A DNA stretch of 61,530 bases from an uncultured Synergistales bacterium (GTDB lineage: Bacteria > Synergistota > Synergistia > Synergistales > Aminobacteriaceae), in contig CAJOCL010000012.1 in NCBI GenBank assembly GCA_905233565.1, forward strand, positions 1 through 61,530, read 5' to 3'. Shown here in pieces: positions 9,529 to 18,386 of the stretch (its first letter is position 1; every line of letters starts with the position of its first letter). The position numbers and the translations under genes were made by a program. The notes beneath the pieces are model-generated. The model saw only the letters and a list, made by a program, of their open reading frames with translations, searched no databases and was not told the DNA's origin.

Positions 9529-10256
9529 AAATTTTAGGAATAATTCCGGCGCGTTACGCATCTTCAAGATTTCCGGGAAAGCCTTTAGCTGATATTTGCG
9601 GAAAGCCCATGATTTTGCGTGTCTATGAACGGGCCATGAAATCTAAATCTCTTTGTGATGTTATAGTCGCCACTGATGATGTCAGAATTTTTGAATGTGT
9701 TGAAAATTACGGAGGCCGTGCAGTCATGACCGATTCAAGCCTCCCGAACGGTACTGCAAGATGTGAACAGGCTGCAGGGATTTACGGGAAAAATATAGAT
9801 GCCGTTATTAACATTCAGGGTGATGAGCCTTTATTAGATCCGTTAATGATTGATGAGACCGCCGGATTATTGCAGTCTTGCGAATGTTCGACTTTGTGCC
9901 GCGAGCTTGATTATGATTTCAGCAATCCTAACATTGTTAAAGTCGTGATGTCCCAAGACGGCCATGCGTTATATTTTTCGCGCTCATTGATACCCTACAG
10001 GCGCAATAATACCAGTCTTCCCATATATCAGCATATAGGCATATACGGTTACAGTTTAGATTTTCTGAAAAAATATGTAACATTGAAAAGTACGCCTTTG
10101 AGCGATGCCGAATCACTCGAACAGTTAAAAATTCTTGAACACGGATATAAAATAAGCATTAAAATTACGGACAGCATTAACGAGAGTATAGGAGTAGACA
10201 CGCCCGAAGATTTGAAGAGAGTAAGTGAGATAATATGCAGAAATTCAAACGGGTAG
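9525..10256 (+). CDS. kdsB: 3-deoxy-manno-octulosonate cytidylyltransferase (CMP-Kdo synthetase)
   Basis: Activates Kdo with CTP for transfer to lipid A. The 243-residue product begins with the nucleotidyltransferase motif IIPARYASSRFPGKPL and has VATDD, INIQGDEPL and YRRN...QHIGIYGY, all diagnostic of KdsB. ATG at 9525 overlaps the kdsD stop (ATGA). Its own 3' end overlaps the next gene by 22 bases. Three Kdo steps (kdsA, kdsD, kdsB) are therefore in one run; the Kdo-8-P phosphatase is not obvious here, though the HAD protein at 13923 is a distant candidate. Confidence 0.95.
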   Translation: MKILGIIPARYASSRFPGKPLADICGKPMILRVYERAMKSKSLCDVIVATDDVRIFECVENYGGRAVMTDSSLPNGTARCEQAAGIYGKNIDAVINIQGDEPLLDPLMIDETAGLLQSCECSTLCRELDYDFSNPNIVKVVMSQDGHALYFSRSLIPYRRNNTSLPIYQHIGIYGYSLDFLKKYVTLKSTPLSDAESLEQLKILEHGYKISIKITDSINESIGVDTPEDLKRVSEIICRNSNG

Positions 10257-11308
10257 TAATAATCAGCGACAGAATAAGGGGACATTATCACCAGTCTTTA
10301 GGCATAGGGGAATGGCTTGAACGTCTTGGAAATGATATAGAATTAGACACTTCAATAGTCAGCGTCCCTGAAATATCATCTTTTGATAGGGTTATGAAGC
10401 TGAAAATTTTTGTTCGCGGCCTTGAAGTTCACGGGGGTTCTTATTCCCGCGAATGGCTGAAAGCTGCCGGAGTGCGTTTCAAGAAATACGAACAGGGAAC
10501 AACGTTATTCATTTCGGCAGGAAGCAAGGCAGCACCTTTCTGTCTTGCCCTTGCGAAAGCCACAAAAAATAAATGCGCCGTAATTATGACCCCTTCAGTC
10601 CTTCAGTTAAAATCATTCGATTATGCCGTAGTCCCCGAACATGACAAGCCCGACCCTAAATTATCAAACGTAATAACAACACTCGGCGCACCTAATCATA
10701 TTTATACGCCGTCACTGAAAGAAATAGCATCGCAGTATTTTTCAGGGAAAAATTTAGAAGGCCAGAAAGTTATAGCACTCTTAATCGGCGGAAGCGACGC
10801 GAATTATAAAATAAGTTCACGCTGGGCGAGAGACGTTTTAACGCCCCTGAGAAATATAAAAGATGCAAAGTTCCTGATTACTACGTCAAGAAGGACGGGT
10901 GAGGGCGTTGAAGATACGGTGTCTGAAATTTTTTCGGGCTGCCCATCCGTTGAGCTGATGTTCCTTTATTCAAAATCCCTTAATCAAAACTCAATCACCG
11001 CAATTTTAGGCGCGTCAACACATGTTCTTGTAACTGAAGACTCGGTCTCTATGGTATCTGAGGCTGTAACGGCAGGTTTCAAAGTCGGATTGATAAGAGT
11101 ACCGAGAACGACAGGGAAAATAAAACATATGCTCGGTTTCGGTGCAAGAAGGTTTGATGATTTATTTTCTGAAATGTCAAAGAGAGGCTTAATTGAAGAT
11201 TTCGGCTATGATCTGAACTTTCCGAAATTCATGGCTGCTGACGAACAAAAACACGGACAAGACTTCAACGAAGCTAAACGCGCTGCAAAATGGATACTGG
11301 ACAATTAA
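10235..11308 (+). CDS. ELM1-like (mitochondrial fission ELM1 family) protein
   Basis: A 357-residue protein of the family named after plant ELM1, found in many Gram-negative bacteria and often near LPS genes; the fold resembles GT-B glycosyltransferases. Visible features are SDRIRGHYHQSLG at the start, ISAGSKAAPF, LLIGGSDANY near 185 and TEDSVSMVSEA near 265, the usual conserved blocks. The bacterial function is not known. It overlaps kdsB by 22 bases upstream and the glycosyltransferase by 19 bases downstream, so a role in LPS or envelope glycan assembly is a reasonable inference. Confidence 0.8.
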   Translation: MQKFKRVVIISDRIRGHYHQSLGIGEWLERLGNDIELDTSIVSVPEISSFDRVMKLKIFVRGLEVHGGSYSREWLKAAGVRFKKYEQGTTLFISAGSKAAPFCLALAKATKNKCAVIMTPSVLQLKSFDYAVVPEHDKPDPKLSNVITTLGAPNHIYTPSLKEIASQYFSGKNLEGQKVIALLIGGSDANYKISSRWARDVLTPLRNIKDAKFLITTSRRTGEGVEDTVSEIFSGCPSVELMFLYSKSLNQNSITAILGASTHVLVTEDSVSMVSEAVTAGFKVGLIRVPRTTGKIKHMLGFGARRFDDLFSEMSKRGLIEDFGYDLNFPKFMAADEQKHGQDFNEAKRAAKWILDN

Positions 11309-12324
11309 AAATACTGTATATCATTCCGGGATTTGACGAAGGCGGAGCTGAAATTCACGTGTTAAATCTAATCCGTGAAATGAAATCTTTCGGACATGAA
11401 ATAACTCTAATATCATCGGGCGGAAGGCTTGAGAATGAATTACCTGATGACGTTAATATAATTCATATGCCCGTATACAGCAAAAACCCCGCAAGAATAA
11501 TTTCATGCGCCCTGAAAATCTCGGATCTAAGCAAAAAATTTCACTGGGATATAATTCACGCTCATTCAAGAGTGCCTGCCTGGATTGCCCGGCTTGTGTC
11601 GAAAATGACGGGCATAAAATGGCTGATGACGGCTCATGCACTGTACTCGCTGAACTTCGGTATAACACCTTTCCGACATGCTGACGGCTTAATCTGTATC
11701 TCAAAGGCCGTTGAAAATCATCTCAGTAATTATCTGCCTGATAACTCGATAATAATACCGAACGGAATAATATTGCCTAAGTTAAAGCATAAAGATTTTG
11801 AGCATGACGGAAAGACAATAAAATTTCTGACTGTCGGCAGGCTTTCAGGCCTGAAGGGTATTGACGTGGCATTGAGGGCGCTTTCAGGCCTCAAAAATTA
11901 TGATTGGACTCTTGATGTTGTCGGTGAAGGGCCTAAACGCAAAGAACTTGAAGATTTATCAAATAATCTCGGGATTTCAGGGCGCGTTAAATTTCACGGC
12001 GATAAAGAGAGGTTTGAAGTCGAAAACTTCATGGCCGTGTCATCGTGTATGCTTTTCCCGTCATTCAGCGAGGGCATGGGGCTGGCCGTTCTTGAAGCCC
12101 TGAGCGTCGGGCTGCCCGTCATTGCGTCGGACTTGGAGGCATTGCAGGAAATTTCAGAAGGTCAGCTTGTGCCTTCAGGGAATGTTGAAGCATGGAGGGA
12201 AGCAATAAAGAAATTTATTGAGAGCGGTAAATCAAGCCCGTTAAATTCAGAAAATATAATCACCGTTCATGACATGGCCGTTCAGATTGAAGGTTATTAT
12301 AAAAAGTTATTATGGAACGAATAA
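11290..12324 (+). CDS. GT4-family glycosyltransferase
   Basis: Retaining GT-B glycosyltransferase, probably adding a sugar to LPS core or another envelope glycan. The 344-residue product has the N-terminal GGAEIHVLNL loop, AHSRVPAW, a FLTVGRLSGLKGIDVALRA segment at the start of the donor-binding domain, and the E-x7-E region FPSFSEGMGLAVLEA. The donor and acceptor cannot be deduced. The gene overlaps both neighbours (ELM1-like by 19 bases, cobT by 13 bases). Confidence 0.88.
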   Translation: MDTGQLKILYIIPGFDEGGAEIHVLNLIREMKSFGHEITLISSGGRLENELPDDVNIIHMPVYSKNPARIISCALKISDLSKKFHWDIIHAHSRVPAWIARLVSKMTGIKWLMTAHALYSLNFGITPFRHADGLICISKAVENHLSNYLPDNSIIIPNGIILPKLKHKDFEHDGKTIKFLTVGRLSGLKGIDVALRALSGLKNYDWTLDVVGEGPKRKELEDLSNNLGISGRVKFHGDKERFEVENFMAVSSCMLFPSFSEGMGLAVLEALSVGLPVIASDLEALQEISEGQLVPSGNVEAWREAIKKFIESGKSSPLNSENIITVHDMAVQIEGYYKKLLWNE

Positions 12325-13346
12325 AAAATATTAAACCCCTTGACATTCAGGCCATGAAAGAAGCTGAGAATTTGCAGAACAGTTTCATAAAGCCTGTCGG
12401 AAGTCTCGGAGAACTTGAGAGGATTTCAATACGGATTGCAGGAATAACGGGCAGTCAAAAAAATAAAATTTCACGCAGAACGATCTGCCTCTTCGGAGCC
12501 GATAACGGAGTCTATGATGAGGGAATATGCTCATCTCCTCAGGATTTCACGCGCCTTTTGATGCAGGTTTACGCGGAAAATCAGAACGCAGGAATAAATA
12601 TCCTCTCACGTCAGACAAATTCAGAACTTAAAATTTTTGACTTGGGCGTTAAAGGCCTTAAACCTCACAAAAACATAATCACTCATAAATTCATGTCAGA
12701 CGGGACGGCAGATTTTCTTAAAGGCCGTGCAATGCCCCTTTCAATTGCCGAAAAAGTAATATCTTTCGGGATTGACCTAGTCAGGGACTTGAAATCAGAA
12801 GGCTTTGACTTAATCGGAACCGGCGAGGTAGGCATGGGCAACACTTCAACTTCATGTGCCTGCATAATGGCCGCGCTTAAATCCCGTGATGATTCGTTAA
12901 TAGGCAGGGGAGCAGGTTTAGACGACTCAGACTTATTACGCAAGAAAAAAGTTATCATTGAAGCTCTTAATTTTCACGCTGAAAATCTCAAAGACCCCGT
13001 TAATATTTTGTCATGTGTCGGCGGTCTTGATATTGCGGCGATTACGGGAATATTTCTCGGAGGGGCAATTTACCGCGTCCCCGTTATCATTGACGGCGTA
13101 ATATCAATTGCAGGGGCTTTAATGGCTTATATTCTTGAGCCGTTGTGCAGGGATTACATGTTTGCATCTCATGAATCTTCAGAACCTGCATATATCAAAG
13201 CAGCAGATTTCATGAACATAAAAGCCCCGTTAAAAATGTCAATGCGTTTAGGCGAGGGGACGGGCTGCGCGTTATTCATGCAGATAATCGATGATTCATT
13301 AGCTATAATTAATAACATGGGAAATTTTAACGAACTTAATACTTAA
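12312..13346 (+). CDS. cobT: Nicotinate-nucleotide-dimethylbenzimidazole phosphoribosyltransferase
   Basis: Makes alpha-ribazole phosphate from nicotinate mononucleotide and a lower-ligand base during cobalamin assembly. The 344-residue protein has KPVGSLGELE near residue 28, FGADNGV, GEVGMGNTS (substrate-binding loop), GRGAGLDDS, and a catalytic Glu in LGEGTG near the end. The start overlaps the preceding glycosyltransferase by 13 bases, an odd place for a cobalamin gene. A second cobalamin gene, cbiA, is at 46716-48041. The nicotinamidase that follows feeds nicotinate toward the nicotinate mononucleotide pool. Confidence 0.94.
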   Translation: MERIKNIKPLDIQAMKEAENLQNSFIKPVGSLGELERISIRIAGITGSQKNKISRRTICLFGADNGVYDEGICSSPQDFTRLLMQVYAENQNAGINILSRQTNSELKIFDLGVKGLKPHKNIITHKFMSDGTADFLKGRAMPLSIAEKVISFGIDLVRDLKSEGFDLIGTGEVGMGNTSTSCACIMAALKSRDDSLIGRGAGLDDSDLLRKKKVIIEALNFHAENLKDPVNILSCVGGLDIAAITGIFLGGAIYRVPVIIDGVISIAGALMAYILEPLCRDYMFASHESSEPAYIKAADFMNIKAPLKMSMRLGEGTGCALFMQIIDDSLAIINNMGNFNELNT

Positions 13347-13368
13347 ACAGGAAGGGAAAATATTTAAC

Positions 13369-13926
13369 ATGAAAGAAATTCTTGTTATTGACTGTCAATA
13401 TGATTTCATTAACGGCTCACTTGCCTGCGGACACTCAGAAGAGGCAGTAAAAAACATTATAGGCTTCATTAACGCTAACCCTGATGCTGAAGTCTATTAT
13501 TCAGCAGACAATCACAGCCTGAATCACTGCAGTTACATAAAAAACGGCGGAACATGGCCGGTTCACTGCAATGCAGGTACTCACGGCGCGGAAATTCACG
13601 AGGCATTCACAAATGACATAAAGAACCCTTCACAGCGTCCGAACGAAAAGACAATATACTTCAAGGGCGAAAACGATAACGTTGAAGAGTATTCAGCGTT
13701 TGAGGCAAAAAATGCAGCCGGTAAGAAACTCTGTGACGTCATCGGCAATGACATTATAATAACCGGGATTGCTACGGAGTTTTGCGTCCGTGAAAGCGTC
13801 CTTGCATTCCTGAAATCAGGCCGCAACATCGAAATAAAAGCAGATATGTTAGGATGGGTTGATGAGGAAGGACACAGGAAAACCCTTCAGGAACTCGGAG
13901 GCTTGAAAGGGGTTAAAATTTCTTGA
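13369..13926 (+). CDS. pncA: Nicotinamidase-like cysteine hydrolase
   Basis: Isochorismatase-fold hydrolase, most like nicotinamidase (nicotinamide to nicotinate, NAD salvage). In 185 residues the catalytic Asp is at residue 8 (VIDCQYDF), metal ligands are in the SADNHSLNHCS region and WPVHC, a Lys lies in YFKGEN, and the nucleophile Cys is in IATEFCVRESV. These match PncA order and spacing. It lies 22 bases after cobT, which uses nicotinate mononucleotide, so the pairing makes metabolic sense. The HAD gene overlaps its stop codon. Confidence 0.85.
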   Translation: MKEILVIDCQYDFINGSLACGHSEEAVKNIIGFINANPDAEVYYSADNHSLNHCSYIKNGGTWPVHCNAGTHGAEIHEAFTNDIKNPSQRPNEKTIYFKGENDNVEEYSAFEAKNAAGKKLCDVIGNDIIITGIATEFCVRESVLAFLKSGRNIEIKADMLGWVDEEGHRKTLQELGGLKGVKIS

Positions 13927-14531
13927 TTAATACTATAATATTCGATGTCGGAAATGTTCTAATCGATTTTGACTGGGACGGCTTCATGAACAGTATGTTT
14001 AACGGGAATAAAGATCTCATTCTTGAACTTGAAAAAGCATTCTGGACTGATGACGGATGGGACAGGCTCGATGCAGGAGATGAGCCGGAAGATGTTTTTT
14101 CGCGCATAATTTCCAACGCTCCCCACAGAGAGAAGGAATTACGCATGATTTTTGAAAACATAGGCGACACGCTCATTAAGAGAGAGGCTACACCGCTGTG
14201 GATAAAGGATTTGAGATCAAGAGGATATAACAGGCTGCTTTATCTCTCAAACTATTCACATTACGTAATGGAAAAAAATCCTGATGTCCTCGATTTCCTG
14301 CCTCTTCTTGACGGCGGCGTGTTCTCATGCGATGTTAAATTAATAAAGCCTGACAGGAGAATATACGAGGCAATCGCCGAAAAATATAATCTTGTTCCGT
14401 CCGAATGCGTTTTCATTGATGACCTTGAAAGAAACGTCAAGGCAGGAATAGATTTCGGTTTTCACGGTATACAGTTCAAAACGCTGGAACAGGCACAAAA
14501 TGATCTGAACAAATTATTACGGGAGGAATAA
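13923..14531 (+). CDS. HAD-family hydrolase (subfamily IA)
   Basis: A 202-residue haloacid-dehalogenase-type phosphatase. Motif I is FDVGNVLIDFD; motif II is YLSNYS; the Lys of motif III is in DVKLIKPDRRIY; motif IV is FIDDLERNV. The first Asp of motif I is kept but the usual DxD is DxG, a variant seen in related IA-subfamily members, so catalysis may be unusual. The start is TTG overlapping the pncA stop (TTGA). Substrate unknown; sugar or nucleotide phosphates are possible given the neighbours. Confidence 0.8.
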   Translation: MINTIIFDVGNVLIDFDWDGFMNSMFNGNKDLILELEKAFWTDDGWDRLDAGDEPEDVFSRIISNAPHREKELRMIFENIGDTLIKREATPLWIKDLRSRGYNRLLYLSNYSHYVMEKNPDVLDFLPLLDGGVFSCDVKLIKPDRRIYEAIAEKYNLVPSECVFIDDLERNVKAGIDFGFHGIQFKTLEQAQNDLNKLLREE

Positions 14532-14538
14532 ATTAAAC

Positions 14539-15039
14539 ATGAAAAGTTTACGGGTTAATTTCTTTGTAACAGGCGGAATTTTAATACTTCTCGGAGTACT
14601 CACAATGAGGTATCCGGTTGAGGCGATTATGTCGGCAGGAATGATAATCGGAATCGGCCTTGTCGCTTCAGGCGTTAATAACGTTGCGGGCTGGTATTTC
14701 TTCAAGCTGAAAAGATTTCTTGTTCAGGGCTTCCTTGACATAATAGCAGGCATGATAATGCTGATTCAGCCGGGTTTAACGGCGTTCCTGATTCCGTTTG
14801 TTCTGGCGGCGTGGCTTTTTTCGATCGGCATCTCAAGAACTTGCACTTCTTTCTGGCTCGGCGGTGCTGAAATTCCCGGCTGGTGGATGGTGCTGATAAG
14901 CGGAATTGCCATGATTGCATTTGCCCTTCTCGTCTGCATTTCGCCTTTGAGCAGTACTTTTTCAGTCATGTTAATACTTTCAGGAGTGTTCATAGCCTGC
15001 GGAGTTCTGGCAATAATTGAGGGTTGTATAATGGGGTAA
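14539..15039 (+). CDS. DUF308 (HdeD-like) membrane protein
   Basis: A 166-residue integral membrane protein with about six hydrophobic segments and the DUF308/HdeD pattern: a first helix containing GGILILLGVLTMRYP, a pair around the GWYFFKLK loop, then WLFSIGISR. HdeD is linked to acid resistance in Escherichia coli, but members elsewhere have no assigned function. The ribosome binding site GGGAGGA lies inside the end of the HAD gene, so it is the last gene of the run that starts near 5453. Confidence 0.78.
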   Translation: MKSLRVNFFVTGGILILLGVLTMRYPVEAIMSAGMIIGIGLVASGVNNVAGWYFFKLKRFLVQGFLDIIAGMIMLIQPGLTAFLIPFVLAAWLFSIGISRTCTSFWLGGAEIPGWWMVLISGIAMIAFALLVCISPLSSTFSVMLILSGVFIACGVLAIIEGCIMG

Positions 15040-15067
15040 ATTTTCACAGGACGTTAATATCATCATC

Positions 15068-15997
15068 ATGAAAAATCGTATGGTTGCTTCGTGTATGATA
15101 TTTATGATACTACTATCATCTGTTGCGCCTGTGCTTGCTTACATAAATCCGATGCTAGAAGGAATGGAGGAATCATACCAAGAAACGTATTATGAGCAGT
15201 GGGCTGCACAAGCTGATTTTGAGGCTGAAATTGAGCTCAGAGTAAAGGATGAATTTGAATACAGACTGCAAATAGCATCAATTACTATTCTTATGGATGC
15301 TGCAAGAGAGGGAACTTCAGCAGACATTAGAAAACTGATAAAAGACGGGGAGTATATTCATGCTAAGGATTATTATGGAAACACTGCGCTGATTTATGCA
15401 GTTGAAAAAAATACCCCTGAAGTTGTACAGGCACTTATTGATGCAGGGGCATATGTAAGCAGATTTTTTCTTTTGAATTTTTGGGATGAAGAGTATCTAA
15501 GGGACTACAGAAGCATAAAATATCCTGAAGTTATCGGTGTTATGGTAAAAGCTGGTGCAGATGTCAATGCTAGAGATGATGAAGGCAAAACAGTTTTAAT
15601 TAAAGCTGTATATGTTTCCTCACATCATATTTCTGTTGATGTTATTAGTGCACTTATTGAAGCAGGAGCGGATGTAAACGCTAAAGACAAAGACGCTAAG
15701 ACTGCGCTCATATATTGTGCAGAAAACGTGGGAAAAAGTATTGCTATTCTCAAGGCTTTAATAAAAGCAGGTGCGAGTATTAATTCCAGAGATAAGTACG
15801 GGAAAACAGCATTAATGTATGTAGCAGAGATAGGAAATGATTACGCTGTTAATGTTTTGCTCAATGCCAGTGCAGATATAAATATCGAAGACAATAGCGG
15901 TAATACTGCTCTTTATTATGCAAAATCTTCAAAGAAGCTGTCAAATTACACCCTAAAGCGTCTCGGCGCAAGCTGGTATGAGCTCCACTGGTGGTAA
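15068..15997 (+). CDS. Exported ankyrin-repeat protein
   Basis: The 309-residue protein begins with a signal peptide (about residues 1-25, ending near VLAY). From about residue 95 it has at least four ankyrin repeats, each with a TAL(I/M)YA helix and an ALI(D/E/K)AGA(D/S)(V/I)N turn. Ankyrin repeats bind proteins, so a periplasmic or surface binding role is likely but the partner is unknown. The ribosome binding site is weak. Base and codon use looks more A/T-rich than in the neighbours, which may point to a separate history. Confidence 0.8.
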   Translation: MKNRMVASCMIFMILLSSVAPVLAYINPMLEGMEESYQETYYEQWAAQADFEAEIELRVKDEFEYRLQIASITILMDAAREGTSADIRKLIKDGEYIHAKDYYGNTALIYAVEKNTPEVVQALIDAGAYVSRFFLLNFWDEEYLRDYRSIKYPEVIGVMVKAGADVNARDDEGKTVLIKAVYVSSHHISVDVISALIEAGADVNAKDKDAKTALIYCAENVGKSIAILKALIKAGASINSRDKYGKTALMYVAEIGNDYAVNVLLNASADINIEDNSGNTALYYAKSSKKLSNYTLKRLGASWYELHWW

Positions 15998-16024
15998 TCC
16001 GTCGTGAAGTCATTTATTTGGGCG

Positions 16025-16030
16025 TATAAT
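16025..16030 (+). promoter_or_regulatory. Putative -10 box for the class I aldolase gene
   Basis: A perfect TATAAT lies 39 bases before the start codon, in the short gap after the ankyrin gene, followed by a strong AAGGAGG site at 16052-16058. The -35 region (around 16002-16007) is a weak match. Confidence 0.45.
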
Positions 16031-16068
16031 ATCGCGGTGGCATCAATTTTTAAGGAGGCATTAAGAAA

Positions 16069-17145
16069 ATGCAGTATGGAAAAATAGAAGCACTCTTAGG
16101 CTCAGAGGCTGAATCACTCTTAACCCATGAATGCAGGACAATAAGCAAAGATATGCTCTCATTACCCGGCCCGGATTTTGTTGACCGCGTTATCAGCATG
16201 ACCGACAGGCCTATACCAGTTATGCGTGCAATGCAGACGCTGTTTTCACATGGCCGTCTTGCCGATACGGGTTACATTTCAATTCTCCCGGTAGATCAGG
16301 GTATCGAGCATTCAGCAGGGGCATCATTCGGGCCGAATCCGATATATTTTGATCCTGAAAACATCATCAAACTTGCTATCGAGGCCGGCTGCAACGCAGT
16401 AGCGACAACTCTCGGAGTTCTCGGCGCAACGGCAAGGAAATACGCACATAAAATCCCGTTCGTTCTCAAGCTCAATCATAATGAGCTTTTGACATATCCC
16501 AATCAGTATGACCAGGTTTTATTTGCGTCAGTAAAGCAGGCTTATGAACTCGGAGCAGTAGCAGTCGGAGCAACTATATACTTCGGAAGCCCCGAATCAA
16601 CGCGCCAGATTCAGGAAATTTCTAAGGCTTTCCATGAAGCCCACCAGATGGGAATGGCTACGATTTTATGGTGCTATCTGAGAAACTCAGCCTTCAAAGT
16701 CAAGAACGGCGACAAAGTTACGGATTACCATGCGTCTGCAGACCTGACGGGTCAGGCAAATCACTTGGGCGTAACGATTGAAGCGGACATAATCAAGCAG
16801 AAGTTACCCGAAAATAACGGCGGTTATCTTGCTATGGGCAAGGGTTACGGGAAGACTTCAAAAGAAATGTATGAAAAACTTACAACCGAGCATCCGATCG
16901 ACTTGGCGCGTTATCAGGTCGCTAACTGCTACATGGGGCGTGCAGGCCTGATCAATTCCGGCGGAGCGTCAGGCGGTGCAAGCGATTTAAGCGAGGCAGT
17001 AAGGACAGCCGTAATCAACAAGAGAGCCGGAGGAATGGGGCTGATTCTTGGCCGTAAAGCCTTCCAGCGTCCTATGAGTGAAGGTGTACAGATAATAAAC
17101 GCAGTTCAGGACGTTTATTTATGCAAGGAAATTACAGTTGCATAG
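16069..17145 (+). CDS. fbaB: Class I fructose-bisphosphate aldolase (DhnA/FbaB type)
   Basis: Schiff-base aldolase of the FbaB/DhnA family, 358 residues, close to Escherichia coli FbaB. Recognisable parts are [15 protein letters not shown] near residue 75, [26 protein letters not shown] and the late [14 protein letters not shown] phosphate-binding segment. It acts on fructose-1,6-bisphosphate and is unrelated in sequence to the class II enzyme at 5453. It appears to be its own transcription unit: promoter-like sequence before it and a hairpin terminator after it. Confidence 0.93.
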   Translation: MQYGKIEALLGSEAESLLTHECRTISKDMLSLPGPDFVDRVISMTDRPIPVMRAMQTLFSHGRLADTGYISILPVDQGIEHSAGASFGPNPIYFDPENIIKLAIEAGCNAVATTLGVLGATARKYAHKIPFVLKLNHNELLTYPNQYDQVLFASVKQAYELGAVAVGATIYFGSPESTRQIQEISKAFHEAHQMGMATILWCYLRNSAFKVKNGDKVTDYHASADLTGQANHLGVTIEADIIKQKLPENNGGYLAMGKGYGKTSKEMYEKLTTEHPIDLARYQVANCYMGRAGLINSGGASGGASDLSEAVRTAVINKRAGGMGLILGRKAFQRPMSEGVQIINAVQDVYLCKEITVA

Positions 17146-17163
17146 CCGTATATGATTAAATTA

Positions 17164-17202
17164 ATGCCTCTGGGAAAAATCTCAGGGGCATTTTCATTTT
17201 TT
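17164..17202 (+). terminator. Rho-independent terminator after fbaB
   Basis: An 11-bp stem (17164-17174 with 17181-17191, two G-T pairs, AAAAAT loop) is followed by a T-rich run (TTTTCATTTTTT). It ends the class I aldolase transcript and sits at the convergent junction with the DUF362 gene. Confidence 0.82.
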
Positions 17203-18325
17203 ATCTTACAAAAAGATTTACAAGTTTAACGAGCCTGCTTTCCTTGAATTCAATGGCTTTAACCGGGCACATCTCATGGCAGCAGTAACACCTTCCGTAA
17301 TCAAAATACAGGTGTTTATTCTCGTGTTTCAAAGCTCCCGCAGCACATACGGCGGCGCACCTTCCGCAGCCTATGCAAAGTCCGGGAATGTGAACGGGCT
17401 TTGATGTCATGAGCCTGTCAAGAAACGGTATATTAGGCAATAATCTCATTGATCGCGTCTTTGGGATTTTTACGTCAGGGAAAATGTATTCAGGTGAAAA
17501 ATCGCCGTCAATTTCAATATTATAATTTTCAAGCTCAGACTGAGGCATATTTCTTTTTTTTGCGGCCATGTAAAGGGGGTAATCTTCAAGTTTCGCCCCC
17601 AGCATTCTGCAAAGCATGAAATCCATGCTTAAAGCGTCAACACATGCCCCTATAATCCCGAAATTATACGGTTCTCCTGAAGTCGGGCCGTCACCGTGCA
17701 TTCCTATAACGCCGTCAAGAATCGTGAATGTCGGTTTTATTCCAAGATATATATCAAGCAGAAGGGAGGCAAATTTTTCGCGGTTCAATCCTACGTTGTA
17801 ATGCCAGCCCGCTTTTAACCTTCCCGGAACACAGCCGAAAAGATTTTTTACTCCCATAGTCAGATACATTTGTCCGTGCGTCTTTAATTTTGCCAGGTTT
17901 ATTATTTTGTCGGCCTCAAGAACGTATTTGCTGACCTGTATTTTATGGAAATCCGCCCCTTCACGCTGCGGAAGTTCAACGGGTTCCGTAAGTTCGCGGC
18001 ACTCGATGCCCAATTCATTTGCAACATCAAAGAAGCCCGCTTTTTCAGCCGCATTCTTGAAGCTGTCAATGCCGGGACTGTCGGCAATAAAAGGAACTGC
18101 TCCGACATCAAGAATTAATTTTGCAACAGCCCTTACGATTGAAGGATCTGTCGTTACTCTGCGTTTAATGTCATGGCCGGCAACCAGATTTACTTTTAAT
18201 AATACGCGTTCTCCCTTATTTATGAAATTTTTGACACCGCCGAAGTGATTAAAGGCACGTTTTACGGCATCATCAATTTCTGACTGATTATAATTTTCCT
18301 GTTTTATGAATAATATTCTGCTCAT
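17201..18325 (-). CDS. DUF362 protein with C-terminal 2x[4Fe-4S] ferredoxin domain
   Basis: A 374-residue protein with an N-terminal DUF362 domain (KVNLVAGH, IADSPG, INLAKLKTHGQMYLTMGVKN, all conserved in the family) and a ferredoxin domain near residues 315-360 with CIGCGRCAAVC and a second Cys group ending EMCP. Such proteins are common in anaerobes and are thought to act in electron transfer or as iron-sulfur oxidoreductases, but no reaction is established. It lies downstream of the RpiR-type regulator on the same strand, with a hairpin between them. Confidence 0.85.
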   Translation of the reverse strand: MSRILFIKQENYNQSEIDDAVKRAFNHFGGVKNFINKGERVLLKVNLVAGHDIKRRVTTDPSIVRAVAKLILDVGAVPFIADSPGIDSFKNAAEKAGFFDVANELGIECRELTEPVELPQREGADFHKIQVSKYVLEADKIINLAKLKTHGQMYLTMGVKNLFGCVPGRLKAGWHYNVGLNREKFASLLLDIYLGIKPTFTILDGVIGMHGDGPTSGEPYNFGIIGACVDALSMDFMLCRMLGAKLEDYPLYMAAKKRNMPQSELENYNIEIDGDFSPEYIFPDVKIPKTRSMRLLPNIPFLDRLMTSKPVHIPGLCIGCGRCAAVCAAGALKHENKHLYFDYGRCYCCHEMCPVKAIEFKESRLVKLVNLFVR

Positions 18326-18343
18326 TTTGAAATTTAATATTAA

Positions 18344-18370
18344 CCCCCTCAGCTTTTCAGGCCGAAGGGG
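18344..18370 (-). terminator. Possible terminator or processing hairpin
   Basis: A 10-bp stem with a 7-base loop lies in the 61-bp gap between the RpiR-type gene and the DUF362 gene. It is followed on the minus strand by an A/T-rich stretch without a clean T run, so termination may be weak. Confidence 0.4.
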
Positions 18371-18386
18371 ATTTCTGCTAATTTTG

